64,000 nucleotides of DNA from Gloeopeniophorella convolvens (taxonomy: Eukaryota; Basidiomycota; Agaricomycetes; Russulales): positions 124,001 to 188,000 of the forward strand of contig WTXD01000030.1 in assembly GCA_022496205.1 (NCBI GenBank). Reading direction: 5' to 3'. The position numbers and the translations under genes are program-made. This document shows positions 49,220-61,700 of this stretch, in pieces. The stretch's first letter is position 1; the number at the start of each line of letters is the position of its first letter. The notes below the pieces were generated by a model. It searched no databases. It had not been told where the DNA came from and saw only the letters and a program-made list of their open reading frames with translations.

Positions 49220-51913
49220 AGCGGGGGATGAACGGGAGGGAGCAAGAAGCTAGAGGTGTACCAGGGGAAGGAGCCCCGTAATATAACGTGCGCGGGCAAG
49301 GCACGACAGCGTGTATTTTTGCAATCGAATCTGGGAATGCAGGGCAACGCCGGACGGGAGTCTACGAGATGCCCGGCGCGCAGTGATGCATGATGGTTAG
49401 ACGCGATCTGAGCGTCGCGTGCGGCAGACATAAGCACGAAAAAAGTGAGCGCGCGGTCCCTGGAAAAAACATGGCAAGCACCACAGGCCCAGAGCCGAGG
49501 ACCGAGACCCCGATATGGCCATCTTCTGCGAGAAAAACTGGCCGGTGTTGCGCTGGCTTGAGACCGTTTCGTCAGCGCTCCGGGAGACGCGTCGAGCACG
49601 CAATCGCAATCCAAGTTGACGCGTTCGTGGCGCATATTCGCGGAGTTCAAATCCACCGTGACGGAAGAACCTCCACTTGCCTTTCTTAGTTGCTATGTCA
49701 CCCAGAAGCGCCCTGCGCCAGCTTATACGCCTCTTCTCCGCGGGCTATCATCCGCACATATGATCAGGCGCTGGTTTCCCCGATGTTCCCGAACGCGGTC
49801 ACAAGCTGCGCGCAAAGAGCGGGTGCCCTGTGGCCGTGGAGGAGTCAATCGCGGTCGTGATCTGCAACCGACAAATATCCTCAGTTAGATCCAACGGGAT
49901 CGCAGATGCTCACGGTACCTGGTTATGGCGTGCTCTCATAAAAGCAAATATGCTTCCGAACGTAGTCACATTTGCGACCAAGGCCGGCCGTCCGTGTGAT
50001 TCTGTGCAGATAAGTACCCGCTGACAGACCGCAGCGGCACTGTGTTCAGGCGCCAGGGCGTTCGTGCAATTGGCCAGATGGTCGGGGTTCGGAGCGCCAG
50101 AAGAATCGAGGATAATTGGGGCGAATAGAGGGTGCACAGCTTCGCTTCGAGACGAAGACGAGCATCGGAGAGATCTTGTCGATCAACGGAGCCCGGAGGC
50201 TCAAACCTACTGCAGGGCAGAGAGAACTTGCAGGCACAGGGGCACTAGAACAGAGCGCAGAGCGCGACGCAAATCCCTTGCTAATACATCCATGGCGTCG
50301 GTGCAGGCTGCCCTGCATTAAAGGTGACGCCTTGCCAGGAACGTTACATGCTGCCCACTGGTTTGAGGTCAGCTGCACAAGACCCTTCAGCTGACTGACA
50401 CCACAGAAGCCAGCGGCAGACGTACCTATCATGTAGCACTGATGGTCGACAGCGCGCCAGAGCGTCAAGGGCAACGAGGCGAAGAGCAATTCGGAATTGC
50501 GGGGTACCAAACTTCGCAGTATTCCTCAAGGAAGATGCGGACAGTGGACTAATTCAAGGCACACAACTGCTTGCAATTTCTGGTGATAGTGGCGCCGTAG
50601 CTCGACTTCGTGCACGAGAGCCAAGTTCGAAGCCTAGTGCGGACAGACGCCGTCGAGAAGCAGGAAAGCAGTGCCGAACCTAGGTACATCCAAATGGCGC
50701 AATCTGTCAGAGAAGTGGCGACCACTCGATGTATGAAATAAATACGCCCGGAAGTGTTCCTTCGATCGCGTATGGTGGAGAAGCAGATGGCCAACGTTGA
50801 CGTGAAACACCAGAGCCCAACGGGATCCCATGGACGATGCCACGCACGTCCGCTGCCATCGTCCGTGCGAACCGCCAGCATAAATGGTTTAGAACAGGGG
50901 CAAGGGCCGCATTGGAGCTCGTGGGGAGGGGCTGAGGGCGAAACCCCGAGCGATGTGGTACTAATGGCTTAGGGGCGCTGGATTTTCTGTAGAGACTTCC
51001 GGGTACTGGTACTATAGTATGTCAGTGATCCTGGACATCGCCACATAACAAGCAACACATACAAGTAGCGACGATACTGCGGAACACCAAAAGGAAGCAC
51101 TTGACCAATCCGGAATAGTCCAATAAAAACCCCTGCAGCATGGAGAGGATGTGTATATGCGCAGAGGCACTCAGAAGGCCGGGATGTGAGCGCCTGAGGG
51201 TGAATATTGCCATTGCGGTCGCTGAGGGACGTCGGTCCGATAGACTCCTATACAAAAATGCGAGCACTGAGAAGCTTTGAGCTATTGAAGGGACCCTTGT
51301 ATAATTGCAGAACCACGCGATAGGGCTTCTTCTGCACGGCGTAAAGGAACAGAGTGCTTCTGCCACTACTGTCATGGAAAGGATTCACAATATACCGACT
51401 AGAAACGAATGAGTAGGGAGAGTTGATATATCTAACTGTAGGCACTGTGTACTGACTCTGGGCGTTCCGGAAAAACAGTCATCACCGAAAAGCGAACGCC
51501 GCTCCTAGAGAAGGAGGCTGGACTTCGCAGGACGCCGAAACGAAGCACCGTCAAGTCAGGCGAGTTCTGGCATTGTTCTACGATGTGACGCTGAGAAATT
51601 CGTTGGGCGCGTCGCTGTTGTGCTCTTGTGCGCACAGCCCTTCATCAGGGTCCAGAAGCGCAAGGCCCCTCGAAGATGATGTGGGGATGATCATGGCAGA
51701 GGATGAAAGGGGAACAAGAACGTGCGGCACGTGGCTGGAGACGACGCGGCAGCGCTCCTCTCTCGCCGATCCCTCTTTATCCTTCACTACCACCGCCAGC
51801 GCGCAGCGCGCCTGCACCGTTCCACCGTCACGACGCACCCTTTTCTCCGCTTTTAACGACCTTGCAGACTTTTTCACGACCACCACACTACAACCCACAC
51901 ATACACGCGTGCA
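49220..51913. other. Gene-poor region of 2.7 kb
   Basis: Between two divergent genes. Minus-strand frames at 50046-50510 and 51022-51375 are open but match nothing known and have no splice support. Dinucleotide-poor features or transposase motifs were not seen. The last 180 bases before STRAP are C/T-rich, as expected of a leader. Confidence 0.35.
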
Positions 51914-53142
51914 ATGTCGGGCCCGAAAGCTGTGCCTCTCGTCGCGCCGGGCCACACCCGCCCCGTCACGCATCTGTCGTTCTCGGCGCTCCAGGAGGAC
52001 GGCACGTACCTGCTCATCTCGAGCTGCAAGGACGGCAACCCGATGCTGCGTGAGTGGACCGGCGATTGGATCGGCACGTTCGTTGGCCACAAGGGCGCCG
52101 TCTGGAGCACGAAGCTCAGCCCGGACGCGGCGCGCGCCGCGTCGGGCAGCGCGGATTTCACAGCGTGCGTTGCGCACCCCTGTCCTGATCGTGTGCGCGG
52201 CGCGGTGGGCTGACGTGCGTGGCGGTGGGCAGTAAGATCTGGGACACGTACAGCGGCGACCCGCTGCACTCGTTCCCGCACAACCACATCGTGCGCAGCG
52301 TCGCGATCGCACCGTCATCGTCGCACCTCCTCACGGGCGGGCAAGAAAAGAAGGTCCGGATATTCGACCTCGGCCGCCCGGACGCGGAGCCGGATGTGCT
52401 CTCCGAGGGCGGCGGGCTGTCGCACGACGGCACGGTCAAGAGCGTCGTCTGGTCGGGCGAGCACACGGGCGTGAGCGCGGGCGAGGACGGGCAGATCAAG
52501 TGAGCGGGCGCGTGTTGCTCCCTCCCTCGCGCGGCGCGGCTGATGAGCGCGGATCGTTGCGATCAGGTGGTGGGACCTGCGCTCGCGCAAGGTCACGACG
52601 CGGCTGTCGTTCCCGAATCCGATCACGTCGATGGAGCTGTCCGTGCAGACGCAGCGGCTCGTCGTCACGTCCGGGCACACCGTCGCGTTCATCCCCGCGC
52701 AGCCGGGCGAGACGGACGCGCAGACGCACAGCCTGAACCTGCCGTACGCGCCGTCGTCCGCGTCGATCCACCCGATTTTGCAGGATCGGTTCGTCGCGGG
52801 CTGCACGACGGACGAGTGGGTGCGGATCCACGGGATCAACGGCGAGGAGCGGGAGGTGTTCAAGGGGCACCACGGGCCCGTGCACTGCGTCGAGTTCAGC
52901 CCGGACGGCGAGGTGTACGCCAGTGGAAGTGGTGCGTGGATCTATCTTTCTCGAAACCATTCGGATCCTCTGACAGGACGTCTGGCGTTGCGACTCGTAT
53001 GCATTGATTAGAGGACGGTACGTGGCTGATCTCTGCACGATTCGCGTCGCTTATATATCTCTAAACAGGCACAATTCGGTTATGGCAAACTACTCCTGGA
53101 AAGACATACGGGCTCTGGCAGGGCGCTCCCAACGGTGGTTAG
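51914..53142 (+). CDS. WD40 protein, STRAP (Ser/Thr kinase receptor-associated) homologue
   Basis: Seven-bladed WD40 propeller of the STRAP/Unrip type, in animals part of SMN-linked and signalling complexes; in fungi a scaffold with little described function. The start at 51914 reads MSGPKAVPLVAPGHTRPVTH. Blades show LLISSCKDGNPMLREWTGDW with IGTFVGHKGAVWS, AARAASGSADFTA, KIWDTYSGDPLHSFPHNHIV, LTGGQEKKVRIFDLGRPDAE, GVSAGEDGQIKWWDLRS, MELSVQTQRLVVTSGHTVAF, FVAGCTTDEWVRIHGINGEE and VEFSPDGEVYASGS, finishing EDGTIRLWQTTPGKTYGLWQ. Introns at about 52165-52231, 52501-52568 and 52932-53068. Complete; about 330 residues. Confidence 0.88.
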
Positions 53143-53312
53143 ATGGAATAATCATACACATATGGGTCGATTAAATAGTTATCACGGCGGATCGCTTTCA
53201 TCTGTGTCTCTCTAACATGCTCAAGTAAATAATCCCAAGTCGACTCATGCAGCTACGCTGGAAAGATTGTCTCGGTCCGCCTAGGCCCAAGCACGGAACG
53301 GAGAGAACCCAT

Positions 53313-54975
53313 CAACACTGTGAAAACAGATCGGGGCGAATTTCGCCCGTTCGGAACGTCAATTTTGTGTTTTGCCCTGTTCCGGGGCTAATAATTAGAT
53401 TAGGACGGTTTGCGGATGTATCAAATATGGCATGGAACGTAGCCAAACGAAAAGGACGGGTTCAACCGTGCAAAATTTGGTGCTCAAGCACACGAAATTC
53501 GACGTCACGGCAGCTGCCGCATTAGGTGGTCGGTGCGGTGCGGCGTGCCACAGTGTGCACCACAGTCGACGTCACTTACAGAGGTGTGACTACCAACTCG
53601 ATACACAACTGCCACGGTCCACCTCCACTGCAACCACCATGCCCGCCCATCCCCAGCCATCAATCGACCACTCCGAGCCCCAGTTCACCCGCCCTCACTC
53701 AAGCACACTGCTGCCGTGCGTTCCCACGCACGGTGCCCTCATTCCGCCACTGCACTCTGGCGAGTGCAGCACTAAAGGCCAAGACCGAGGCGTCGCAATC
53801 GAAATCGCCACCGCCGCCGCCGCCTTGCGTGCATGGAACCCCCTACTCGACATCCCTGCTGCTGCATCACAACACGTGTGGCATACCACGCCCGAATGAG
53901 GCCATTGACGAGAATCTCATCGCACCGACGTGCTCAACGGAGCGTGGCACACTCGACTTGTACTATGCCAGAACACTTCCGTGCACTCACTTGCATGGCT
54001 GTACTACTACAAGTTAGGGCCATGACCTGGTCTCTGCTGTCACTAGTGCTGACAGGGCACGGTACGGGTACTATGCACGCACGATGTACACCCTCGGCCG
54101 CCCGAGGTGCACGACTGCAATAAGTTCTTCATGCGCATGCTTGGCACGATCAAGCACCAACATGATCCGATCATGATGATCATCGCGCAAGGTGCGTTTG
54201 AGCAGAAGCAACGCAAGTGCGTGCAGCACATCGGGGCCGATACGCAGGTATGGCTCAACCACTTCTATATGTTGCACATCGGCATTGACTTCTTCATTGA
54301 TCAGTGTGAGTGCTGCACGTGTGTCATATGCGGCATGCTGACGGCGATGCACGGCAGACGTCACATTCAACACACTTGGTGTGCACTCGGTGACCCAGAC
54401 TTTCACAGGATCATCTTCACGCGTTCGGTGTGTGCACCGCCCCCTTCTGTGTATGGTCTGTTGCTAATGGCAGCACCCGAATCGCAGCGCTGCCAGGCTC
54501 CCCTCCCCAGTATGAAATAGTCCGGCCCTCTTGACTTCAAAGCAGGTACCAAGTCCAGTGGGAGCAGCAGCAGACTGCAGAGATGTATCACCGGCTGCAG
54601 ACAAGCTCCCCGTTCTCAATCCGTGCCTAGTATAGTTAGTATTGTATGCTGAATACAGTATCTTGTATGTAGAGTTGGCATGGACTGCACACAGATTTTG
54701 CCTCAAAACTAACAAAAATTCGAACATGTACCAGGTGAATGGGATGTACCAGGTTTGCCTCGTTTTGGTGCAAGATTTGCCTGTACCATCCGAGAATCCG
54801 AGCCATGCGAATCGGGAAAAATCCATTCCAAAATTCGTACTGCACGATTGGCACACTTGCGATGCAATTTTTGGTACGTCCTGTGCAAATATCGCTCTGT
54901 TTCTGGTCTAATGTCGCCCTGAAAGAGCCCAAAATGACGTGCCAAAATTTACCCAGATCTGTTTTCACAGTGCAA
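53313..54975. mobile_element. CACTA-type non-autonomous element, 1657 bp, carrying a gene fragment
   Basis: The element spans 53316-54972. The left end reads CACTGTGAAAACAGATC; the right end is its exact inverse (17 of 17), and 25 of the first 28 bases agree, with looser inverted similarity (ACGTCAATTTTG against ACGTCATTTTG) further in. The flanks are CAA on both sides (53313-53315, 54973-54975), a 3-bp target duplication. CACTG termini and a 3-bp duplication mark the CACTA superfamily. No transposase is encoded. The inside holds a proline/serine-rich open frame (53526-54017) of unknown origin, a protein-kinase-like gene fragment (54097-54450) and an AT-richer right arm of about 350 bp. Acquisition of host gene DNA makes it Pack-CACTA-like. 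Confidence 0.75.
54097..54450 (+). pseudogene. Fragment of mitochondrial pyruvate/branched-chain dehydrogenase kinase
   Basis: Two neighbouring pieces match the N-terminal helical domain of the PDK/BCKDK family. Piece one reads PPEVHDCNKFFMRMLGTIKH with QHDPIMMIIAQGAFEQKQRK, VQHIGADTQVWLNHFYMLHI and GIDFFIDQ, against family blocks RHDPIV..AQGVLE.K and FYM.RIGIR.LIDQHI. A gtgagtg...ggcag intron (about 54305-54359) leads to RHIQHTWCALGDPDFHRIIF with TRSV, equivalent to QHI...HPDYVGIICT. The start, the rest of the helical domain and the whole ATP-binding GHKL domain are missing. It has no stop inside, and substitutions at conserved Arg/Ser positions suggest loss of function. It sits inside the CACTA element. 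Confidence 0.72.
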
Positions 54976-55367
54976 TGGGGCACGCCGCTGTAACCTGCAA
55001 CATGCTCATGTTTGCGTTTCAAACTTCTGCGGGCACGGGCGGGCGTCGCGATTCGCGGCAGGTCCGAGCATGCATCCCATCTGTCTGAGAGCCCCGTGCA
55101 CGACATTGACGTCTCGGACCATTCGCGCGATGCCCAGAGCGGCCTGGCTCTGCACGCGGAGTCGCATCCACCAGTTGTGCGAACGCAGGAGAGCGAGAAA
55201 GGCACAGGGGCGGGCGGCCCGGTGGTGGCGCATGACGTAACTGCGTAATGAGGCTGATTGCGGCACCGCCCACATCCCGCCGGAGCACAACACAATATAA
55301 TATCAATTCGGTCACCGCGCCGCGGAACAGCATCATCACTTACCGCGTCTTGTTCTCTCCCCTCATC
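54976..55367. other. Intergenic spacer
   Basis: Between the CACTA element and the next gene. A TATA-like caatataatatc (about 55290-55301) lies 70-80 bp before the start codon. Confidence 0.45.
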
Positions 55368-56468
55368 ATGGCTACCACCATCCAATCCCGCACCAGGTCC
55401 ATGTCGCCCACGCCGACCTCCGCGACGCACCCCCCGCCGCGCGCGCCCTCGCCGTCCTCGCCGCTCCCGACACACACGTACCACGCCTCGTCACTGCTCC
55501 CCCGGTCCATCCCGACGCCCGCGCTGCTCGACTCGGTCGCGGGCGGCGCGCACTATTCAGGCGTCGATTTCGCCAACGGGCGCCGCCGTTCGCTGCGCGC
55601 GCACACGCTCTCGATGCACGGTGCGCCGTCCCCGGGCCACCGCGGCGAGTTTGGCGTGGCCGCGCGCCGGCAGAGCACCGTGCCGCCGCTTGTGCCGAGT
55701 GCGCTGCATCGCGTCGCGATGGGCGAGCTTAAGGAGGTGCGTGTGGGCGTGCGCGCGTGAATGTGTGGGCCGAGGGCTGATGCAGATGGCGTTTGTGGCA
55801 CGCAGCTGTACGAGGGCCGCGCGACGAAGCAGCTCATGCAGGACCGATGGGGGAAGGACTCTGTTTACGAGGTGCGTGTGTGCGCCCCGGCTATCGGCCC
55901 CGGCTCACCCCCGCGTGCGCGTACTTAGGACTCGTTCACGCGGTGCAAAGGCATAAGCGAGATCGCGCCGCAGGTGCGCTGCTCCCCCCTCTGTCCCGCT
56001 GCGCCTCTGCTGACATGCTAGTATGTAACAGTGGTATGCCCTGGTACGTGCCCGTCGCCCGCTGCGCCTCAGGAGCTGATGGCATCGCGTTTGCGCAGCC
56101 GCGGATGTACTCGAAGCTGGCGATCACCGGGCAGCGCGTGCTCTCGTCGACCGAGTCGCCCAACCGGCTCATAATGTGGCAGAAACACGAGTACACCGTG
56201 CGCGTCACCGGCGCGAAGAAAGTGTGCCCCCTTCCCCTATTCTTCGCTGGGTTGATGCTCACGCACGGCACGGCAGGTCGTCGAGTCGATCCTAGTCATC
56301 GACTTTGACGAGACGGGCAAGATCGTGCGCATGGTCGACCAGCGCGCGGGCGCGGAGCCGCCGACGCACTGGGGCGCGCACCACCTCCGCCGGCTGAACG
56401 GGTACGTCGTGCCGTGGGTGCCCTGGCTGGGCAGCGCGCCACCGAAGCCCAAGCCAAACCACCACTGA
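55368..56468 (+). CDS. Conserved fungal protein, possible NTF2/SnoaL-like domain
   Basis: Function unknown. The start at 55368 gives a low-complexity Ser/Pro head (MATTIQSRTRSMSPTPTSAT), then LLDSVAGGAHYSGVDFANGR and STVPPLVPSALHRVAMGELK. Four short exons follow: LYEGRATKQLMQDRWGKDSV, DSFTRCKGISEIAPQ, QPRMYSKLAITGQRVLSSTE with SPNRLIMWQKHEYTVRVTGA, and VESILVIDFDETGKIVRMVD with QRAGAEPPTHWGAHHLRRLN, ending near GYVVPWVPWLGSAPPKPK. The order (helix with W/D, a D-F-T segment, a beta sheet with IDFDETGKI) resembles the NTF2-like cone fold of small lipid-binding or enzyme proteins. Splice phases agree, and AG-GT borders lie at about 55736, 55807, 55872, 55928 and 56280. Confidence 0.6.
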
Positions 56469-57181
56469 GCCCGCGCGGCGGGCTGTGTGACCGTGTGCGC
56501 TGCGTGCTGTGTTGCGTATACTTATGTTTCTCTGTGTGCTGCTGCGATCATATCACTTGTGCTCATTGTGTCGGTGCTGCTTCTATCGGTCGGATGCCGT
56601 CAGCGCGCCGTGATGCCCCCAGTTCCTAACCCCAGTTCCTGATTCCTATTAGCGTGTACATAGCTTACTGTACTACTGTACTTGTTACCCGACTGCTGTC
56701 GTACTAGACTAACCCAACAAGTCTGCCAATTGATGCCCCAGGCCCACTTGGTTCTCATCTGCGCAGGTCAACCTGCGAAGCGACTAGTGACGTGAGCGTC
56801 TTTGTGGGGTAGGCTTCGAAGCACGGCAGTGTGTGACAGGAGCGCGGGAGAAGCCCGCCGGACCTGCTGCATCGAGGGCGCACCTTGCGCCCCGCGCGCA
56901 GACCCGCACCATACACGTCAAGAGGAGGGCGCAGGTGACTGCCATGCCGGCGCACGCTACAGAGCTCCTGGGAGCGCGCCGTGGGGCGCACGCTACAAAT
57001 AGTGCGCGCAGGGGGGCGTCCGTCGCGTTCCAACTTGCTCCCGCCCCTCCGGTTGGCTGGTGAGTCAGTCCGCGTGCCCGCTGTGCGCGCCGAGTCGGAG
57101 CTCTCACACTGCTGGCGCGCCGCAGAACTGACACTGTGCTGCGGCGCGCGAACGGAAGGAACATACTACAAGAATATCGTG
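56469..57181. other. Intergenic spacer
   Basis: No gene. AT-richer between about 56510 and 56760 (3' flank of the preceding gene), then GC-rich up to the SDR start. Confidence 0.4.
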
Positions 57182-58603
57182 ATGATGATGCAGAAGACAA
57201 CCGTGTCCATGTTTGCGGCCGCCGCGCGCAGGACGGCCGCCCTCCCTGCGCTGCGCCGCGGCTTTGCGGGCTGCGCTGTGCGCCGCAGCGACGCGCCAGA
57301 CGGCACGCGCAAGGGCACGCTGCCCGTGCAGTCGCAGGCGCCAGCCGGGCCGGTCGGCGTCGCAGCGGCACTGGCGCGCGCGCCGGCGCGCACGACGCTG
57401 TGGGACGAGTTTGCGCTGACGGACCGCGTCGCGCTGGTATCGGGCGCGAACCGCGGGCTCGGGCTCGAGATGGCGCTCGTGCTGGCCGAGGCGGGCGCGC
57501 GGGCGGTGTACTGCGTCGACCTGCCCGCGCAGGCGGGCGCGGAGTGGCAGGCCGTGAAGGAGCACGTGGGCGGGCTCGGCACGGGGGGCAGGCTGGAGTA
57601 CGTGAGCGCGGACGTGCGGGACCAGCGCGCGATGTGGGCGCTCGGGGAGGAGATCGGGGATCGGGAGGGCAGGATGGACGTGTGCGTCGCTGCGGCGGGG
57701 ATCCTGAAGGCGCATACGGACTGTTTGGAGTACCCTGCGGCGCAGTTCCAGGAGGTGAGTGGGTGCGTGGCGCTCGGGCCCGGGTTCGGACTCGGGGATG
57801 CCGGGGCGCGGGCATGTCGGTGTGCCAGGGTGCTGACGCGGGGCCTGGCGCAGGTGATGAGCGTCAACACGAACGGGGTGCTGTTCACGGCGCAGGCGGC
57901 GGGGCGGCAGATGGCGCGCTTCGGGAACCGAGGCAGCATCATCTTAATCGCATCGATGAGCGGGAGCATCACGAACCGGGTGCGTGGCACGATACGACGC
58001 GACGCGCAGCGGTTAGTATTGGATTAGCGGGTGCTGATGCAGATGGGTGCGGCAGGACCACGCGTGGGTGTCGTATAACACGAGCAAGTCGGCGGTGCTG
58101 CAGATGGGGCGCAGCATGGCATGCGAGCTGGGGCCCAAGGGCATCCGGGTGAACACACTGTCGCCAGGGCACATATACACCACGTAGGTGTATTGCTATC
58201 ATCTCTGTGGGTTAAGATGGGACCGGGCAGTGAGCGCCGCGGAGCCTACGGTGCCATGTGCCACGCGATCGAGCTGACTTCGGGTCCGCCCGAGCGGAGC
58301 GAGCTGCGGTGCCGGGAAGCTGTGCTCGTTCCCATTGGCTGATTGGCACACCTGCAGGATGACTGCGGCGTATTTGGACACGCAGCCGCACCTGCTGGAG
58401 AAATGGTCCGGGCTGAACCCGCTCGGCCGGATCGGGCGGCCAGACGAGCTGCGCGGGGTGATTGCGTGGCTGGCGTCGGATGCGTCGACGTTCTGCACTG
58501 GGAGCGAGTACGTGGTTTTTGTATGGGGTAGGTGTGCGAGCGGACGGCTGACGAATATGGCTCGGGCAGTATTCTCGTGAACGGAGGACACCACGCGTGG
58601 TAA
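57182..58603 (+). CDS. Short-chain dehydrogenase/reductase (classical SDR)
   Basis: NAD(P)H-dependent oxidoreductase of unknown substrate; similar fungal enzymes are annotated as sorbose or polyol reductases. The start at 57182 (MMMQKTTVSMFAAAARRTAA) gives an Arg/Ala-rich head like a mitochondrial presequence. The Rossmann domain shows VALVSGANRGLGLEMALVLA (TGxxxGxG as SGANRGLG), CVAAAGILKAHTDC (NNAG position as AAAG), VMSVNTNGVLFTAQAAGRQM, the catalytic Ser in IILIASMSGSITN, then after an intron WVSYNTSKSAVLQMGRSMAC with the YxxxK pair, and ELGPKGIRVNTLSPGHIYTT. The C-terminal part is LLEKWSGLNPLGRIGRPDEL with ASDASTFCTGSE, ending ILVNGGHHAW after a last intron. Introns at about 57756-57853, 57980-58054, 58185-58356 and 58510-58567. 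Confidence 0.85.
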
Positions 58604-58793
58604 ATGAGAAGAAGTGTAGGTGTTAGGGATTATCGGGGAGTGACGTGACATGTATGTGACGGTAGCGGATCTGAGATGGAATGCGCAGCGACTGCGGAAA
58701 ACGGTCGAGGGAGTGTTTGACTGCGCAGCGAATGCCAACGATCTCTCAGCTCGGTCCTCTTTCCCTCTTCTACTCCTACCCTCGTCGTCCACA
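58604..58793. other. Short spacer before the SMG6-like gene
   Basis: 190 bp holding the 3' end of the SDR gene and the C/T-rich leader (58750-58790) of the next gene. Confidence 0.4.
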
Positions 58794-61700
58794 ATGCACC
58801 TTGACCCGCCCAAACCACACCAAAAACTACACAGGGAGAGGGACGCTGCACCCATCATCACCGACTTTGCTGAGAAGATGACCGCTCTCAAGCGGAAGGA
58901 GGCCAGGTGCGTATCTCCCACCACCGACACCCGCTCGCACCCCAACCGATGCCCCATCCCCCGCAGTCAATCTCGCACAAAGGACCGCTCTGAACGCCCC
59001 GTCCTCCCCGCCTCCCAGGGGCCCCCCTCGCCCCCCGAAGGCTCCCCGCGTCCGCTCAGGTGCCCCACGTTCGCATAAACAGCACCGAGCCAGACCCGGC
59101 CGAGTTCTCCCGTGTCCTCAACCTCTCTCCATCCCAACGACCCGTCCACGCCCATGCCCATGCCCCATCCGCAAAGCACGCTGCAAAGCTCTTCAATCCC
59201 GACACCGACCCCATCCCCATGCGCCGCACAGCCGAGCCCGAGGCGATGTCCGACTCTGCCGGAAGCTCGCACCCCCCTCGAGCCCCCGCAGAGTCCTCGC
59301 GCCAGCGCGACGCGTCCCAGCATCGCCAGCTCTTTGACCACCGAAAGCACGACCCGGTCTCCTTCTCCGCAGCACAGGCGCGGAAGCCCGTCCCCACGCC
59401 TAAATCGTCCGGTGACTACGCATCCGTGTCCTCTGCATCCTCATATGCGCACTCTGTCGTGTCCTCCAACTTCACCCTTTCCTCGAGCACGACCGATGGG
59501 TCGTCCGCGCCATCATCACTCTTCGACCACAAGCAGCCCCGCGAAGAGTCGAAGAGCGCCTTCTCAACACAGCTCAAAAAGCTGTACCGTGACATCTCGG
59601 CCCTCGAGACCAAGATCCTCACGAATCCCGGCGAGCCCGCGGACGATAGCCGCATCGTCATCAAGGGAGGCTCGGTAACCGGTAGCGAGGAGGCGGAAAA
59701 GGCACGCTGGAAGAAAGCGATCGAGGATCATAAACTGTAATCTTGTTTTGATTCCCTTTCATCGCGGTGACTGAATAAGATCACAGGCTTGCAGATATGA
59801 TGCTCAACCTGTTGGAAATCTCACAAGCGCCCGGAGTGCCCGTTTCGCTGCGCAACATACCCGAGAAATACAACATCATCACCCGCCTCTGGACGAACGG
59901 CTTCCACAGGCTGCTCGAGAACCTCCGCCGATCCTCGCTCGGCTCCAAGATCGCCATGGAGTACCTGCAGGAATTCATTTACTACGCATACACGTTCTAC
60001 ACCGCCTTACTCGAAAGGGAGCCGCTCCTCGGTTTCCGATCTGGCTGGCTCGAGGCTCTCGGCGACCTCGCGCGGTACCGCATGGCCATCGCCGCCATGA
60101 TCCCCGCCCCGGCGCAGCCCTCGTCTACACTGACTGTGGCTGCCATCAACAGCGCGCTGCGCGCGTCGCCCGTTGGCTCGAACGCGTCGCCCATGGGCGG
60201 CAGCAACACCAACAGTGAGAAGCTCCCCGGCCGTGGCGACTCGCAAAGCCCCAGCGTGGGCATCGTCGCCGCAAGACTGATGGAGCTCGAGCCGGAGAAG
60301 GACCGCTGGCGAACGATAGCGCGCGACTGGTACGCCGAGGGCGTGTCGGCGACGCCTGGACACGGCAAACTGCACCACCACCTTGGACTCCTCAGCCGCG
60401 AGACGGAGGGCGAGGAGCTGCGCGGAGTGTACCACTTCGTCAAGAGGTAAGCGCTCGAATTCGCTGCGGTTCGGTTTCTGAACGTCTTGTGTTCTAGCAT
60501 GATCGCCATCCGTCCCTTTGAGACGGCGCGTGAATCCGTACTGCCATTGTGGTCCCCGGCAGCACAAGCGCGCCGCTCAGCTCCTGATGCTCGCGCCCCC
60601 GAACTCTTCGTCGTCCTGCATGGAATGTTGTTCACCAACATTCAGTTGGACGACTTCTCCCCTATCCTGGCACGTCTCCTTGAGCGATTGACCATCGAGG
60701 AGCCCCAGGGCTCTGAGTGGGCCATGATGGCCGCCATCAACATCGGCGCGCTCTTGGAGTACGGTCGCCCGCAAGGCGTCCTCCGCCGCACGGGCGCTCT
60801 CGGCTTGCTGGATCGCAACCCTGCCGCGATCGCAGCCGCGACCAAGGTCAAGCTCGCGAGAAAATCGCAGGCCGATGAGCGGATGGATGTCGATGGCGAC
60901 GAGCGCCGGAAGAGCAGCGACGCGGAGGCGGCAAGCCCTCTGGTCCCCAACGCCATCCAGGTGTCCCCTGCGCTCTCCGAGGCTGCCTCGACGCTGGAGC
61001 TCCCCCCCGCATTCAAGATGGCGCAAGAGCTCACCTTTGCCATGCTGGCTCACGCGCTCAAACACACCGGCGCCACCCCGAACCCCTACATCACCGTCAT
61101 CTTGACGTTCATGCAAACCATCCTGCGACACCCTGAGGGCCTCGCCACGCTGGAGCGCGCCATTCCTTGGGCCGAGCTCGCCGCCTTCTACAAGCGTGCG
61201 CCGCACGTGTCGTCCAAATACACGCAGAGCGACAAGCTCGGCAGCCGCAGCGTGCTGCTCGAGGACTGGGCCGTGCGCGGCATGGCGTGGTCGGGGCGCC
61301 ACGTCTTTGAGCGCGGCTTCTGGGACGGCTGCGGCGGCCGCCTGATGGAGATGGAGATGCTCGATGCGGTCGACGCTCCCGGTGAGACGCCCGCCGACGG
61401 CGTGTGGAACGACGACGAGGACGACAAGCCGACCCGTGCGCAGCTCGCATGGCGCCGCACCGCGTGGGCAGGTGCGAAGCTCGCGCGGTTCGTGCCCGGC
61501 TTCCGGTGGGACGGCAAGCGCGCCTGGGCGGTCGACGGCGTGCTCGCGGAGAAGGTGCGCGCCTGGGCTGCGGAGGATCGCGCGGCGCACGAAGAGGCCG
61601 CGCGTCGTCGACTGGGCACGCGCTGGGTCGACGCGGATGGCGACGAGGTGATGGACGTCGACGAGGACGCCGGTGAGGGTGACGACGAGGACGTGAGCGA

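Noticed and set aside
50046..51375. Minus-strand frames of 117-154 residues between the permease and STRAP
   Set aside because: No family resemblance and isolated; length is compatible with chance.
50034..51465. Two CACTGTG starts (near 50039 and 51446) as possible CACTA ends
   Set aside because: Both have the same orientation and no inverted partner or target duplication was found.
57136..58152. 338-residue plus-strand frame and a 274-residue minus-strand frame over the SDR gene
   Set aside because: Out-of-frame shadows of the SDR exons, with biased Arg/Gly composition and crossing its introns.
60577..61590. 337-residue minus-strand frame over the SMG6-like gene
   Set aside because: Antisense shadow; the plus strand encodes conserved TPR and Est1 segments here.
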